The notes under the pieces: model-generated
Seen by the model: the letters and a program-made list of their open reading frames with translations, nothing else
Database searches by the model: none
Told to the model about the DNA's origin: nothing
Source: CBDFGQ01 sp965247295
GTDB taxonomy: Bacteria > Chloroflexota > Dehalococcoidia > Lucifugimonadales > JAGWBF01
NCBI GenBank assembly: GCA_965247295.1
Contig: CBDFGQ010000008.1
Coordinates: forward strand, 62,001 to 126,000
Direction: 5' to 3'
Length of the DNA stretch: 64,000 nucleotides
Program-made: the position numbers and the translations under genes
In this document: piece after piece, positions 35,257-44,220 of the stretch
Numbering within the stretch: position 1 is the stretch's first letter
Layout of the letters: each line of letters starts with the position of its first letter

Positions 35257-36643
35257 CTACTCGCCGGCGGCATTCATCTGTTCTACCAGATCATTTAGTT
35301 CATCCACTTGGTTGTTGAGCTCCTGACCTAGGTCGTTAAGGCTTGTTCGAGCGTCTTCTAGTTTTGTATAGGCTTTATCAACCTCTGAATATGGCACCGT
35401 ATTCATTACGTGTTGGTCTTCCATCTCTTTGTATTCAGCTTCCAGCTTCTGGTAATCTTCCTTGATCCTCTCGTAATCGGCAGCAAGACTGTCATGTATT
35501 GCTTCAGCTTCTTGATGCTGGTCACGCAGCTTGTTATATTCAGTCATATCCCTACATAGCAAATGTGTCACATAAATATCGAACCGCCTTGGTCTTGCAT
35601 CCCCAAATATAATCTTTGGTTTGACAAATACCCCGATGCCGCCTGTGTCATAGCTTTTCTTTATCATGTTTTTATAGTGTCCTGGACTATTAAGCCACCC
35701 AGTAAATGTGGTGGATGAGATGTAATCGGCGTCGTCCTCGATTTCATCCCTGAAACTAAATATGTTTTCGCCACATAGCAAAGTAGTCTCTGAGTCCTGC
35801 AGACTCCACACGATCCTTGAGGTTCCAGCCCTTCTGGATTGACATGGTCGAAGAAGTCTCGATTCGCTTTTCATATCCTCTGAGTGTGATATCGCAAGCC
35901 TCCCAGACAATGGGTGAATTAGGCGTGAGTATCGGTAAATCGTCCTGTTTACCCTCATTTCATTAATATCGTTTTCGCCACAGGAGTACACTTCTGAGTC
36001 CTGCAGACTCCACACGATCCTGAGGTTCCAGCCCTTCTGGATTGACATGGTCGAAGAAGTCTCGATTCGCCATATCCTCTGAGTGTGATATCGCAACTCT
36101 CGACAAGGGTGAATTAGGCGTGAGTATCGGTAAATCTCTGTTTACCCTCATTTCATTAATTCGGTTCGCAAGGAACACTTCTGCGTGGCGATACCGCTGA
36201 CTGTTGGAGGCCATTGGTGATGGGGTAGGAGCAGGTACCGGTATAGACGTTGGAATGGGTTCAGGCGTCGCGGTGGGTGTGGGTACCAGCGTAAGGGTTG
36301 GGGCAGGATTCGATACAGGGGTTAGCTGGCGAGAAGTTGTTGGTGAGAAGGTGGGCCTAGGTACCGGCCTGGGCGTTGGAGTGGGTGTAGCTGTTGGAGC
36401 AGGCGAAGACGACGGTGTGGCAGTGGGTAAGGCATCTAGAGTTGCCCTGACACCCGCGGCAATGGCGGTCCCGGTGTCCAGCGTTGGTGCAGAGGTTTGA
36501 GTAGGTAATAAGGTGAATGCAGGCGTTGGAGTGGGAGTAGATGAGGAATCTGGTGCCGGAGTAGGACTAGGTCCAGATTGGGCGCACGCAACCCCGATAA
36601 TTGCCAGCAGGGCAAGTAGGCTAAGGGCGAAGTACTGGAGCAC
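35257..36643 (-). pseudogene. CAP/SCP-domain lipoprotein, broken by internal duplication
   Basis: On the minus strand a GTG at 36643 (GAGAGG upstream) opens a lipoprotein (lipobox IGVAC, Cys20). It has a long Pro/Thr/Ser-rich linker and then the CAP-domain start (NRINEMRVNRDLPIL, AISHSEDMANRDFFDH, EGLEPQDRVESAGLR). The frame stops at 35963. The CAP domain resumes in another frame (CGENIFSFRDEIE, WLNSPGHYKNMIKK, GGIGVFVKP) and ends with a coiled-coil tail of about 90 residues at 35257. Between them lie two copies of a roughly 200-bp unit that differ mainly by small indels. An original gene without the second copy would read through. Real duplication or assembly error cannot be separated here. 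Confidence 0.75.
35764..36160 (-). repeat. imperfect ~200-bp tandem duplication in the CAP gene
   Basis: Unit 1 spans 35971-36160 and unit 2 35764-35967. Both contain ctgagtcctgcagactccac, the segment gacatggtcgaagaagtctc and gaattaggcgtgagtatcgg in the same order. They differ by several 1-4 base insertions rather than by substitutions, which is unusual for a natural recent duplication. Confidence 0.85.
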
Positions 36644-36668
36644 GTTCCTCTCTTCGCCTTGCCGTGAG

Positions 36669-37590
36669 CTAAGCGCCGAGCCTCCCGACAGCCGCCGCGT
36701 GCTGAAGGTCGGCACGGTAGGAGCTACGGACCAGGGGACCAGAGGCCACGTGGGCGAATCCGTTGGAGTGGGAGTAGATGAGGAATCAGCGACTCCCCGA
36801 GGCGTCTGAGCTCGTCGAACTCGGCGGGGGTATAGAACCGGTCCACGGGTATGTGCTTCTCGGTAGGGCGGAGATACTGCCCGATGGTGAGCAGGTCGCA
36901 GCCCACGCCCCGCAGGTCCTCCATGGTCTCCACGACCTCGTTCCACTCCTCGCCCATCCCGAGGATGATCCCCGACTTGGTGGGAATGCTGGGGTCCAGC
37001 TCCTTAACCCTGGCCAGCAGCTCCAGGGAGCGCTCGTAGTCCCCTCTGGGCCGTACCCGGGGGAAGACCCTGCGCGCGGACTCGATGTTGTGGTTGAGGA
37101 CTTCGGGCCGGGCAGCAACCACTTTCTTTAGACCGGGCAGGGAGCCGTCGAAATCGGGGATGAGGACCTCTACTTTGCAGCCGGGCACCTCCTGGTTGAT
37201 TTTGCGGATGCACATGGCGAAGATTAAGGCCCCTCCGTCGGCCAGGTCGTCCCTGTTCACCGAGGTGATGACGCAGTAATTGAGGCCCAGGCGCTTCACC
37301 GTGCGGGCCAGCCGATCCGGCTCCATCAGGTCGATACCGGCGGGCCTCCCTGTGGTGACAGCGCAGTAGTGGCAGCGGCGGGTGCATATATCTCCCAGGA
37401 TCATGAAGGTGGCGCTGAGCCGCTCCCAGCACTCGCCGATGTTGGGGCAGCGGGCCTCTTCACATACGGTGTGCAGCTCCGAGTCGCGCAGCAGGTTCTT
37501 GAGTCCGATGAAGTTGGGCCCCCCGGGCATCCGCACCTTCATCCAGTCCGGGAGCCTGCGGCCTGGCTGAGCCGCGTGAACCTGAACCAA
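36669..37590 (-). pseudogene. lipA: lipoyl synthase, C-terminus frameshifted by 25-bp insertion
   Basis: Lipoyl synthase inserts two sulfurs into octanoyl groups on lipoyl domains. Both cluster motifs are present: CEEARCPNIGEC (auxiliary cluster) and CTRRCHYC (radical-SAM cluster). After RRLGES the frame runs into foreign residues and stops at 36724. Removing the 25 bases between about 36762 and 36786 restores GESLGFAHVASGPLVRSSYR and a stop at 36669-36671. The lost RSSY motif supplies the Ser ligand of the auxiliary cluster, so the product as written should be inactive. TTG start at 37590 with AAGGAG upstream. It is followed at once by the CAP lipoprotein. Confidence 0.85.
36761..36787 (-). 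repeat. 27-bp sequence shared by lipA and the CAP gene
   Basis: The 27 bases at 36761-36787 are identical to 36524-36550, where they encode part of the SSSTPTPTP linker of the CAP lipoprotein. The copy inside lipA causes the frameshift. It looks like a templated insertion from 210 bp away or an assembly chimera. Confidence 0.85.
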
Positions 37591-37666
37591 CGCATTCTCC
37601 TTAGTCGATCCCAGAGGCGCTGAGTCACAGAGCTATCCGATTGACCCTACCTCGGTGTCTCCTTGG

Positions 37667-38296
37667 CTACTCAATCGAAACGCGACGCGGCGGTATGCGG
37701 CACTTCTCCGCCACCATGATGGCGTCTATGCAGGCCACCGCGTCATCCAGGCGGCCGTCCCTGTTCACCACCACGTAGTCGAAGGAGGGCAGCTGCTCCA
37801 TCTCCTGACTGGCGATGCGAGTACGGAGCTCCAGGTCCACGGCTGAGTCGGTGGCCCGGTCCTTCAGGCGCCGCTGTAGCTCCTCCATGGACCCGGGGGC
37901 CAGGAAGATGAATATCGCCTCGGGCGCCAGAGTCTTAATCGTGGCGGCGCCCTGTACATCTACCTTCACTATAACATCCAGCCCCCTGGCCATGGCCTCG
38001 CTCACCTGCCGCTTTGGTACGCCGTACCAGTTACCATATACCTGGGCGTGCTCCAGGAACTCGCCCCTCTCCACCATCGAGGGGAACTCTCCGGGCTCAA
38101 GGTAGATGTAGTCAACCCCGTGGGTCTCACCGGAGCGCCTCGCGCGCGCGGTGGCGGTAACGGCGAAGTGCCAGGGCCGGTCCAACCTTCTAAGTTGTAC
38201 CAGTGCCGCGTCCTTCCCCACGCCCGAGGGGCCCGACAGCACTACCAGAAGCGGGCCCGCCGTTGGTTGGGAGTGGGGCACGGATCGGTCTCTCAA
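37667..38296 (-). CDS. gmk: guanylate kinase
   Basis: A 209-residue guanylate kinase, which phosphorylates GMP to GDP with ATP. P-loop LSGPSGVGKDAAL. GMP-binding segments include TATARARRSGETHGVDY, the counterpart of the usual VSxTTRxxRxGE, GEFLEHAQVYGNWYGVPK and DVQGAATIK. The TTG at 38296 overlaps the aroA stop (TTGA), which suggests translational coupling; a GTG at 38281 is an alternative start. Second-to-last intact enzyme of the tyrA-aroA-gmk-lipA run. Confidence 0.93.
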   Translation of the reverse strand: MRDRSVPHSQPTAGPLLVVLSGPSGVGKDAALVQLRRLDRPWHFAVTATARARRSGETHGVDYIYLEPGEFPSMVERGEFLEHAQVYGNWYGVPKRQVSEAMARGLDVIVKVDVQGAATIKTLAPEAIFIFLAPGSMEELQRRLKDRATDSAVDLELRTRIASQEMEQLPSFDYVVVNRDGRLDDAVACIDAIMVAEKCRIPPRRVSIE

Positions 38297-39618
38297 GGCT
38301 CACGGTCGCCCATGGTCTGCTGTCCTTCGGATGAATGGACCAGGTCCTCCATTTGCGCCCAAAACCGCGGATAGGATACGGCGGCTACATCCTCCCCCTC
38401 TACCTCGGTCTCGCCATCCGCCAGCAGCCCGGCCACTCCGAGTGCCATCGCGAGTCGGTGGTCGCCGTGGCTCTGGCACAGCGCCCCATTCAGGCGACCC
38501 GTACCGTGAATCGCCATGCCGTCGGGCCGCTCCTCTATGTTGGCCCCCAGGCGGGAGAGTTCCATGACCGTGGAGAGGATCCGGTCGGACTCTTTGACCC
38601 TAAGCTCCTGGGCGTCCTTTATGACTGTGGTACCACTGGCAAAGCAGGCGGCCACGGCCAGTACGGGAATCTCGTCTATGATCCTGGGTATAGCGTCGCC
38701 TCCCAGTTCTATAGCTGTAAGGTCGCTGGACTCCACTATCAGGTCTGCCACCGGTTCCCCTCCCTCATGGCGAGGGTTCTCCTGGGTGATCCTGGCGCCC
38801 ATGTGGGAGAGGGCTTCGAGGATGCCGGTCCGAGTTGGGTTGACCCCGACTGCCCTGATCACTATCCTGGCCTCGGGGTGGCACACGCCCGCCACCATCC
38901 AGAAGGCGGCGCTGCTGATGTCTCCCGGTATGTTGACGTTTACGGCCGAAAGCTGGCTGGGACTCAGCCGAACCGTGAGCCCATCCTCTTCGACGTCTCC
39001 TCCCATGGCCCTGACCATGCGCTCCGTGTGGTCCCGAGAACGGGCGGGCTGGTGGATCACTGTCTCACCCTGGGCAGACAGCCCCGCCAGCATAACGGCT
39101 GACTTAACCTGGGCACTGGCCACAGGCATCGCGTACTCGATGCCCTTCAGGCGTTTGCCCCTTATCACCAGGGGAGCGTGGGCGTCGTTATCTCTACCCA
39201 GAATCTGGGCGCCCATCAGCTTCAGGGGCTGCACGACTCGGCCCATGGGGCGGGAGCGCAGGGAAGAATCGCCGCTCAGTACCGACAGGAAAGGCTGGCC
39301 GGCAAGCAGCCCGGCGAGGAGGCGCAGTGAGGTGCCGCTGTTGCCCGCGTCCAGGACATCATCAGGCTCTTGAAGACGATCATGGGGGCCGTACACGGTA
39401 ACGGCGCCCCCGCCACCCTCGTCCTCTATTTGGACACCCAGTCCCCTCAGACAACCGATAGTGGAGACAACATCCTCGCCGTTGGAGATGCCTGTGATCC
39501 TGGCTACCCCGGAGGTCATGGAGTTGAGGATGAGGGCGCGATGAGAGATGGACTTGTCCCCTGGCAGTGCCACAGAACCGCGCAACGCCGGGGGCCTCCG
39601 GAGAACTCGCCTCGACAC
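38293..39618 (-). CDS. aroA: 3-phosphoshikimate 1-carboxyvinyltransferase (EPSP synthase)
   Basis: A 441-residue EPSP synthase, sixth step of the shikimate pathway, joining phosphoenolpyruvate to shikimate-3-phosphate. Motifs are LPGDKSISHRALIL, NSGTSLRLLAGLLAG with RSRPMGRVVQPL, MVRAMGGDVE-type repeats, DEIPVLAVAA, RVKESDRI and HGDHRLAMALGVAG. The GTG at 39618 is chosen: it is 10 bp after the tyrA stop with GGAG upstream, and the family core begins just after it. A longer frame starting 29 codons earlier would overlap tyrA. Confidence 0.93.
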   Translation of the reverse strand: MSRRVLRRPPALRGSVALPGDKSISHRALILNSMTSGVARITGISNGEDVVSTIGCLRGLGVQIEDEGGGGAVTVYGPHDRLQEPDDVLDAGNSGTSLRLLAGLLAGQPFLSVLSGDSSLRSRPMGRVVQPLKLMGAQILGRDNDAHAPLVIRGKRLKGIEYAMPVASAQVKSAVMLAGLSAQGETVIHQPARSRDHTERMVRAMGGDVEEDGLTVRLSPSQLSAVNVNIPGDISSAAFWMVAGVCHPEARIVIRAVGVNPTRTGILEALSHMGARITQENPRHEGGEPVADLIVESSDLTAIELGGDAIPRIIDEIPVLAVAACFASGTTVIKDAQELRVKESDRILSTVMELSRLGANIEERPDGMAIHGTGRLNGALCQSHGDHRLAMALGVAGLLADGETEVEGEDVAAVSYPRFWAQMEDLVHSSEGQQTMGDREP

Positions 39619-39628
39619 CCCTCTCCGC

Positions 39629-40666
39629 CTACTTTTTCTCTTTGCTGTCCCTGCCGCCTCTGTCTCTCCAGCCAAAGAGGCGGCTACGGGCACCGGGGTC
39701 GCCAAAGACTAGGGCAGACATGCTTTCAGTGGCCGACGGGACCCGAGAGTCCGGGGCGCCGTGCCGCGACGAATGCGTCACCATGCCGGCAAGCCACCTG
39801 TTCCGGGCCACGACTGCGTCGGTGAAGATCTTATCCAGAGCTTCCAATTTGCCGTCGTCGTCGCCGGTCAGGATGCGGCGAATCTCGTATAGCTCGCGAA
39901 TGAAGGTATCTATCCAGTGCACCAGCCCCGGATTGTCGCCGGCGAACACGTCTCGCTGGATGGTAGGGTCGCCCGAGGTCAGGCTGGTCTGGTCCCTGAA
40001 CTGGGTGGAAGCCAGCTTGGCGATGTCATCCCAGGAAGGACTTTTGGAGGTGCAATTGACCAGGGCCACCGATAGCAGCAGCGGTAGGTGACTTACTGCG
40101 GATACGAAGCTGTCGTGCTCCTTCACGTCCATGAAGTAGGGCTTGGCGCCTATGGCCCGAATCACGTCCGTCAGCAGTCTTACGGCCTCCTGGCGAGTTC
40201 CGGTGGCTGGAATTATGCAATATGGCTTGTCCTTGAAGAGCGAGCCATCGGCTGCCTCCGGGCCGGAGCTCTCCTTGCTTACCATGGGATTTCCTCCCAC
40301 GAAGCTCACGCTCCGGGGGAGGTACTGCTGGGCCCAGTCCAGGACGACAGACTTTGAGCCGCCCGTATCGGTTACCAGGCAGCCCTCGCGAAGACGGGAA
40401 CTCATGGCCTGGAACACGTCTTTCATTGCCATTACAGGGGTAGCCACGATCACTAACTCGGCATCTTCCACCGCACTCGCCAGGCTTCCCACCGCCCTAT
40501 CCACCGCTCCCATCCGATGTGCCTTCCCGGCATGGCCCCGCTCTCGGTCCGTGCCGACGATCTGGATATCTTTGATGCCGGCCTGCTTTATCGCAAGCCC
40601 CAGTGACGTACCGATGAGGCCCGTGCCGACTATCGCTACGTTATACAACCTGACCTCCTTAGACAT
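39629..40666 (-). CDS. tyrA: prephenate dehydrogenase
   Basis: A 345-residue TyrA-family oxidoreductase that decarboxylates prephenate to 4-hydroxyphenylpyruvate for tyrosine synthesis. Dinucleotide motif VAIVGTGLIGTSLGLAIKQ. Conserved catalytic region DTGGSKSVVLDW and FVGGNPMVSKESSGPEAADG (in place of the common GxHPMAG), then SHLPLLLSVALVN. The C-terminal 50 residues are Arg/Ser-rich and look unstructured; no ACT domain. In an operon with aroA and the upstream hypothetical gene (30 bp gap). Confidence 0.9.
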   Translation of the reverse strand: MSKEVRLYNVAIVGTGLIGTSLGLAIKQAGIKDIQIVGTDRERGHAGKAHRMGAVDRAVGSLASAVEDAELVIVATPVMAMKDVFQAMSSRLREGCLVTDTGGSKSVVLDWAQQYLPRSVSFVGGNPMVSKESSGPEAADGSLFKDKPYCIIPATGTRQEAVRLLTDVIRAIGAKPYFMDVKEHDSFVSAVSHLPLLLSVALVNCTSKSPSWDDIAKLASTQFRDQTSLTSGDPTIQRDVFAGDNPGLVHWIDTFIRELYEIRRILTGDDDGKLEALDKIFTDAVVARNRWLAGMVTHSSRHGAPDSRVPSATESMSALVFGDPGARSRLFGWRDRGGRDSKEKK

Positions 40667-40696
40667 ACCGCCGGACTTACCATCCGGTACAGCCAG

Positions 40697-41482
40697 CTAG
40701 AACTCATCCTCTTCTTCCTCCGGGGATGACTCTCCCGGTGGCGAATACGCTGAGTGTGGCAGGGTGACGTTCGGTTTCTTGGACTTGGTGCGCTGGCGTC
40801 TTGAGAGGGCCATGAGGCGCTCTTTCAGCGCCGCAAGCTCCTTGCGGGTGAGTGAGGTGGCGTCCACAACCAGCCCGTCGACTCCGATGTCCCTCAGAGC
40901 CTCCAGTTCGGCCGCCGTGGGGGCTCCGGATAGCTCCAGCAAGAGATATTTGCTGAACGCGCTCCGTACCGATCCTATGGTCATGAGATGTTCGACGGTC
41001 AGGGGCAGCTCCGCAGACTTGAGGGGCAGCAGTACGGCGTCCACGGGCAAGTCTTCTATAGCCCGGAGGTACCGTTCGTCCATGTCGGGCTCAATACACA
41101 GAACGTAGGCCGTATCGCCGTCTTCCAGAGCACTCAGCTGGGTCCCACCCGGTCCAAAGGCCAGGAAATCGCATTCCTTGTCCCTATATTGGGTTGCCTG
41201 TTCGGCGGTCAGTTCCCCGACTTTAATGCCCCAGGGGACGTCATTCAGTTTCGATGCCAGCTCCTTGACTACGGCTTCGATATCCATTCCTTCAATGATC
41301 GCGCCATCGGCGCCGATCTTTGCCAGGGAGGTGGCCCCCTCGGAACGCCTCTTTGGCCCCGATATTGAGCCCAGTAGGGCCATGGGCGCCACTTTCTCGG
41401 GCCGTGCTGAGGCAGTACCGAACCCGAGGGAGTTGGTGGCTCCGCGATCGATCCTATCCAGCCTGTCTAGAAGCCTGCTCAC
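40697..41482 (-). CDS. conserved hypothetical protein, probable alpha/beta barrel
   Basis: A 261-residue protein not assigned to a named family. It alternates predicted beta strands and helices (DGAIIEGMDIEAVVKELA, WGIKVGELTA, DFLAFGPGGTQL, DTAYVLCIEPDMDER, VDAVLLPLK, DIGVDGLVVDA) in a pattern suggestive of a TIM barrel. It ends with a basic stretch and an acidic tail (ESSPEEEEDEF). GTG start with AAGGAG upstream. It is the first gene of the tyrA-aroA-gmk operon, so a role tied to aromatic synthesis or general metabolism is possible but not shown. Confidence 0.7.
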   Translation of the reverse strand: MSRLLDRLDRIDRGATNSLGFGTASARPEKVAPMALLGSISGPKRRSEGATSLAKIGADGAIIEGMDIEAVVKELASKLNDVPWGIKVGELTAEQATQYRDKECDFLAFGPGGTQLSALEDGDTAYVLCIEPDMDERYLRAIEDLPVDAVLLPLKSAELPLTVEHLMTIGSVRSAFSKYLLLELSGAPTAAELEALRDIGVDGLVVDATSLTRKELAALKERLMALSRRQRTKSKKPNVTLPHSAYSPPGESSPEEEEDEF

Positions 41483-42101
41483 TCGCTCCTTTTCAACGGG
41501 AGACTGGCCGGGCGAGACGCCTCTGTGACACGCCTCGCCGTGTATACGCCGTCAGTCCTGACTGGTTACATTATATCTGACCTCGTGTTGCCCTGTCCAA
41601 CGGCGCGCGATCGAGTGCGCTCACCGCAATCTTGTGCTCAGAGTCGCACCCATCGCGTGCCGAATGCAACGGGTATCCCGTGATGCCTATTACGGTACCA
41701 AGGCGGCATCAGGAATATGCTAATAGTTTAGTGAGTGATGATACACGGATGTGGGCTCACATGTTGGCGAAGGAGGCAGAGGAACGATACGGCAACTTTT
41801 GGGCGAGGTTGCGCCGGCCCTTGGGGAATTGGTGAAATGTGTTTCCATGGGGATCATAGCCGGGGTACTTCTCATTTCACCGTGGGTGTAGCTTAAAAAG
41901 ACATCGTTCTAGACCACCAGGGAGATGTCGTACCAGCGTATTGGGTGAGGGGTGTACAGGCCATTAAAGGGCGGGTATAATGCCGCTCGTGATGGGGCTC
42001 CCTGAAGCTGGTGAACGGTCGGGGGCGTCCGCAAGCCAGTAGGCCTGCCGCCAACAAGACTAGCTCTGGGACCACCGCTGGGTCCAGTACAGGAGGCCAA
42101 G
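41483..42101. other. intergenic stretch, no clear gene
   Basis: 619 bp between divergent genes. A weak small reading frame lies at 41632-41835 (listed separately). A long-range inverted repeat GGTGAAATG/CATTTCACC spans 41831-41881. No promoter with both boxes was found. Confidence 0.5.
41632..41835 (+). CDS. possible small protein
   Basis: A 67-codon frame (or 50 codons from the ATG of MPITVPRRHQ). Its C-terminal part is amphipathic (MWAHMLAKEAEERYGNFWAR). No ribosome-binding site of note and no family recognised. It is kept only because the gap is otherwise empty and the composition is protein-like at the end. Confidence 0.2.
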   Translation: MCSESHPSRAECNGYPVMPITVPRRHQEYANSLVSDDTRMWAHMLAKEAEERYGNFWARLRRPLGNW

Positions 42102-42116
42102 CTGTCCTATCGCCAC

Positions 42117-43043
42117 GTGGCACTTCGCGGAAAGCTCACCTCGCTCAATCTGCCTCCCGCTCATGGGACCCTGGGGCTGACTCTGATCGCGGTGGCCTGG
42201 CCCATTTCCTGGCTTCAGGTCTATCCCCTTAGCGAGTACTCTTTCTTTCCCCTCTGGCTGGGGTACATCCTCGTCGTCGATTCCCTCGTTCTGTGGCGCA
42301 AAGGCACCTCACTACTGGTCCGTAATCCTCTGGGCTTCGTGGGGATGTTCCTGGCGTCGGTCCCTGCCTGGTGGGCCTTCGAGGGGATGAACTACTTTAC
42401 TCAGAACTGGCACTATGTGGGCGCCGAGGAGTACTCTGCCCTCGAGTATGTCCTGGTAGCTTCGTGGCACTTCTCCGTAGTCGTGCCAGCCGTGCTGGAG
42501 ACCGCGGAACTAGTGGGCTCCTTTAGCTTCGTGAGCCGGTTGCGACGAGGACCCGGCGTGCCGGTAACTCCTCGTTTCCTTAATGTCTTCATGGCGCTCG
42601 GGCTCCTGTTCATTTTCGTGGGGGCCCTCTGGCCCGACTATGCCTTCCCGGGTATCTGGGTATCGCTGTTCATAGTGCTCGACCCGATAAACTACCTTCG
42701 GGGCCGACCCAGCGTCCTGTCGTGGGTCGGTCGTGGGGACTGGAGGCTGGTGCTAGCACTGGGAATGGGGGCGCTGCTCTGTGGGTTGTTTTGGGAGATG
42801 TGGAACTACTGGGCCTTCCCGAAGTGGCACTACACCATCGCCTTTGTGGATTTCGCCCACATATTCGAGATGCCCTTGCTGGGTTATGGGGGCTATGTGC
42901 CGTTCGGGCTGGAGGTCTACGCTATTTACCACTTCCTGAGGGGCCTGGTAGGAGGGACTCCCGACGACTACGTGCGAATCGTTGAGGTCCGTCACGTGCA
43001 ACGGACTTCGGCTGGGGCCGTGGAGGTCGGTCCAGAGGATTGA
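42117..43043 (+). CDS. multi-pass membrane protein, unknown function
   Basis: A 308-residue integral membrane protein with about seven to eight hydrophobic segments (LTLIAVAWPISWL, LWLGYILVVDSLVL, LGFVGMFLASVPAWWAF, VLVASWHFSVVVPAVL, FLNVFMALGLLFIFVGALWP, LVLALGMGALLCGLFW). Trp-rich polar patches include FEGMNYFTQNWHY and FWEMWNYWAFPKWHY, an apparent internal duplication of a WxxxNYW-type motif. The GTG at 42117 lacks a close ribosome-binding site. AGGAGG at 42091-42096 is spaced well for a CTG at 42102 in the same frame. Family not recognised. Confidence 0.75.
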   Translation: MALRGKLTSLNLPPAHGTLGLTLIAVAWPISWLQVYPLSEYSFFPLWLGYILVVDSLVLWRKGTSLLVRNPLGFVGMFLASVPAWWAFEGMNYFTQNWHYVGAEEYSALEYVLVASWHFSVVVPAVLETAELVGSFSFVSRLRRGPGVPVTPRFLNVFMALGLLFIFVGALWPDYAFPGIWVSLFIVLDPINYLRGRPSVLSWVGRGDWRLVLALGMGALLCGLFWEMWNYWAFPKWHYTIAFVDFAHIFEMPLLGYGGYVPFGLEVYAIYHFLRGLVGGTPDDYVRIVEVRHVQRTSAGAVEVGPED

Positions 43044-43201
43044 CGCCGCCGGATGCCCACGGTCGCGTAAGTGTTGGAGTCCAAAGTGTGACTGGGGTCA
43101 CTGACCCATGGACCGGCATGGGGTAAGATGGACTTTAAGAGGACCGATGTCGGGTGGGGGCCAGCGGCATCAGTAGGGCGAATTCGTCCTACTGACGCGA
43201 G

Positions 43202-43241
43202 CCGCGCAAAGGTCCAAGGTAGCCTTTGTGCGGCGGTTTTG
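43202..43241 (+). terminator. hairpin upstream of the protease gene
   Basis: CCGCGCAAAGG / CCTTTGTGCGG (one mismatch) with a 10-nt loop, followed by cggttttg. It could terminate transcription of the membrane-protein gene or attenuate entry into the protease gene. Confidence 0.45.
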
Positions 43242-43294
43242 TGTCTATGAGGTTGCGCGAAATAAACAGAGACCTACGGGAAAGGCTGTCGACT

Positions 43295-44053
43295 ATGTCC
43301 GTCAGGTATGTCCTGGCTCTGGCCCTTTTCGCGCTGCTTTTATCGGTTTCTCCAGCTGTCCAAGGCCTTCTGGCCAGTACCGGCTCCGCATCGCATGTTC
43401 AGGATGGACAGCTGGAGCCGCCGGAGGCACCAGCATCCAGTCCGTCCGTGGAGGCTTCGGCTCCCACTTGGCCCGAGTCCAGTCAACAGGTCCCCCAGCC
43501 GGCTGATCCGCCGTCCAGCCTCAATTTCCTGCTCAAGAGCGCCGGACAGGGTGCCGATGCCCCAAATGAAGAGACCCTCTTCTCGTACCGAATCCCGCTG
43601 AGCGGCAGCTCTCCTTCCTTTTGGGACGATCCCCCCAGCAGCCCGACGGTGGCCGTGGCCGAAGTAGATGGCGAGAGGTTCATTTCCATCTCACCGGGTC
43701 CCGAGGACCGGGTCAACGTCATAGTGCAGCTCAAAGACGAGCCGGTAGCGGTCAAGAAGGCACGGACGGCCGTGGTCCAGGTGAGTCAGGGCGCGGTCCA
43801 TGCCCGCCAGGTTGTCCGCGACCACCAACAGAAAGTGCTTGAGACACAAGCCAGTGTGATGGCGTCCATGGCCGAAGAGGGTTTGTCATTCGCCATGAAG
43901 CAGTACTACTCCTACGCCTTTAACGGCGTTGCGGGTTCCGTGAAGGCAAAGGACATCCCGGCCCTCACCCAGCTTGCCCAGGTGCAGAAGGTGTATCGGG
44001 ATTACGAGGTACACGTGACCCTCGACGATAGCGTCCCTCTAACAGGCTGCTGA
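43295..44053 (+). pseudogene. 5' part of S8 protease gene: signal peptide and prodomain
   Basis: It starts MSVRYVLALALFALLLSVSP, a clear signal peptide. A Pro/Ser-rich segment and an inhibitor-I9-like prodomain follow (RVNVIVQLKDEPVAV, then FNGVAGSVKAKDIPALTQLA and VQKVYRDYEVHVTLDDSVPL). The frame is cut after DDSVPL by a 178-bp MITE and stops at 44053. Removing the MITE and one CTAA copy joins it in frame to IGAPNVWQLDDSQ of the downstream frame. GGGAAAGG precedes ATG 43295; earlier in-frame starts at 43226 and 43247 are possible. It would secrete an inactive prodomain alone. Confidence 0.85.
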
Positions 44054-44220
44054 AAAACTCTGAGGTCTACTCAGGACTCAAAGCGGGTCGACGATAAGCG
44101 ACGCCACATTGCGCTTCCTGCACCAATAGCTCTAAACAAACTATGATATGACGGATATCGTTGGACTACTTGACGCTCCACCCACCACGTCTGTACGCCT
44201 TGCCCTTTTTCCGCAGCCTG
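44043..44220. mobile_element. 178-bp MITE inserted in the protease gene
   Basis: Ends are terminal inverted repeats: left CAGGCTGCTGAAAAAC, right (reverse complement) CAGGCTGCGGAAAAAG. It is flanked by the 4-bp target duplication CTAA (44039-44042 and 44221-44224), matching the YTAR target of IS5-type elements. It has no coding capacity. The ends match those of the 1368-bp IS at 59028-60395 (CAGGCTGC(T/G)GAA...). Exact excision restores the protease frame, which proves it is an insertion. Confidence 0.92.

Noticed and set aside
36204..36500. Gly/Val-rich plus-strand frame of 98 codons
   Set aside because: It is the complement of the Pro/Thr-rich linker of the CAP lipoprotein and has no initiation signals.
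38293..39705. Longer aroA with a 29-residue N-terminal extension
   Set aside because: The extension would overlap tyrA by 77 bp, is Ala/Arg-rich, and a GTG with a GGAG site lies 10 bp after the tyrA stop.
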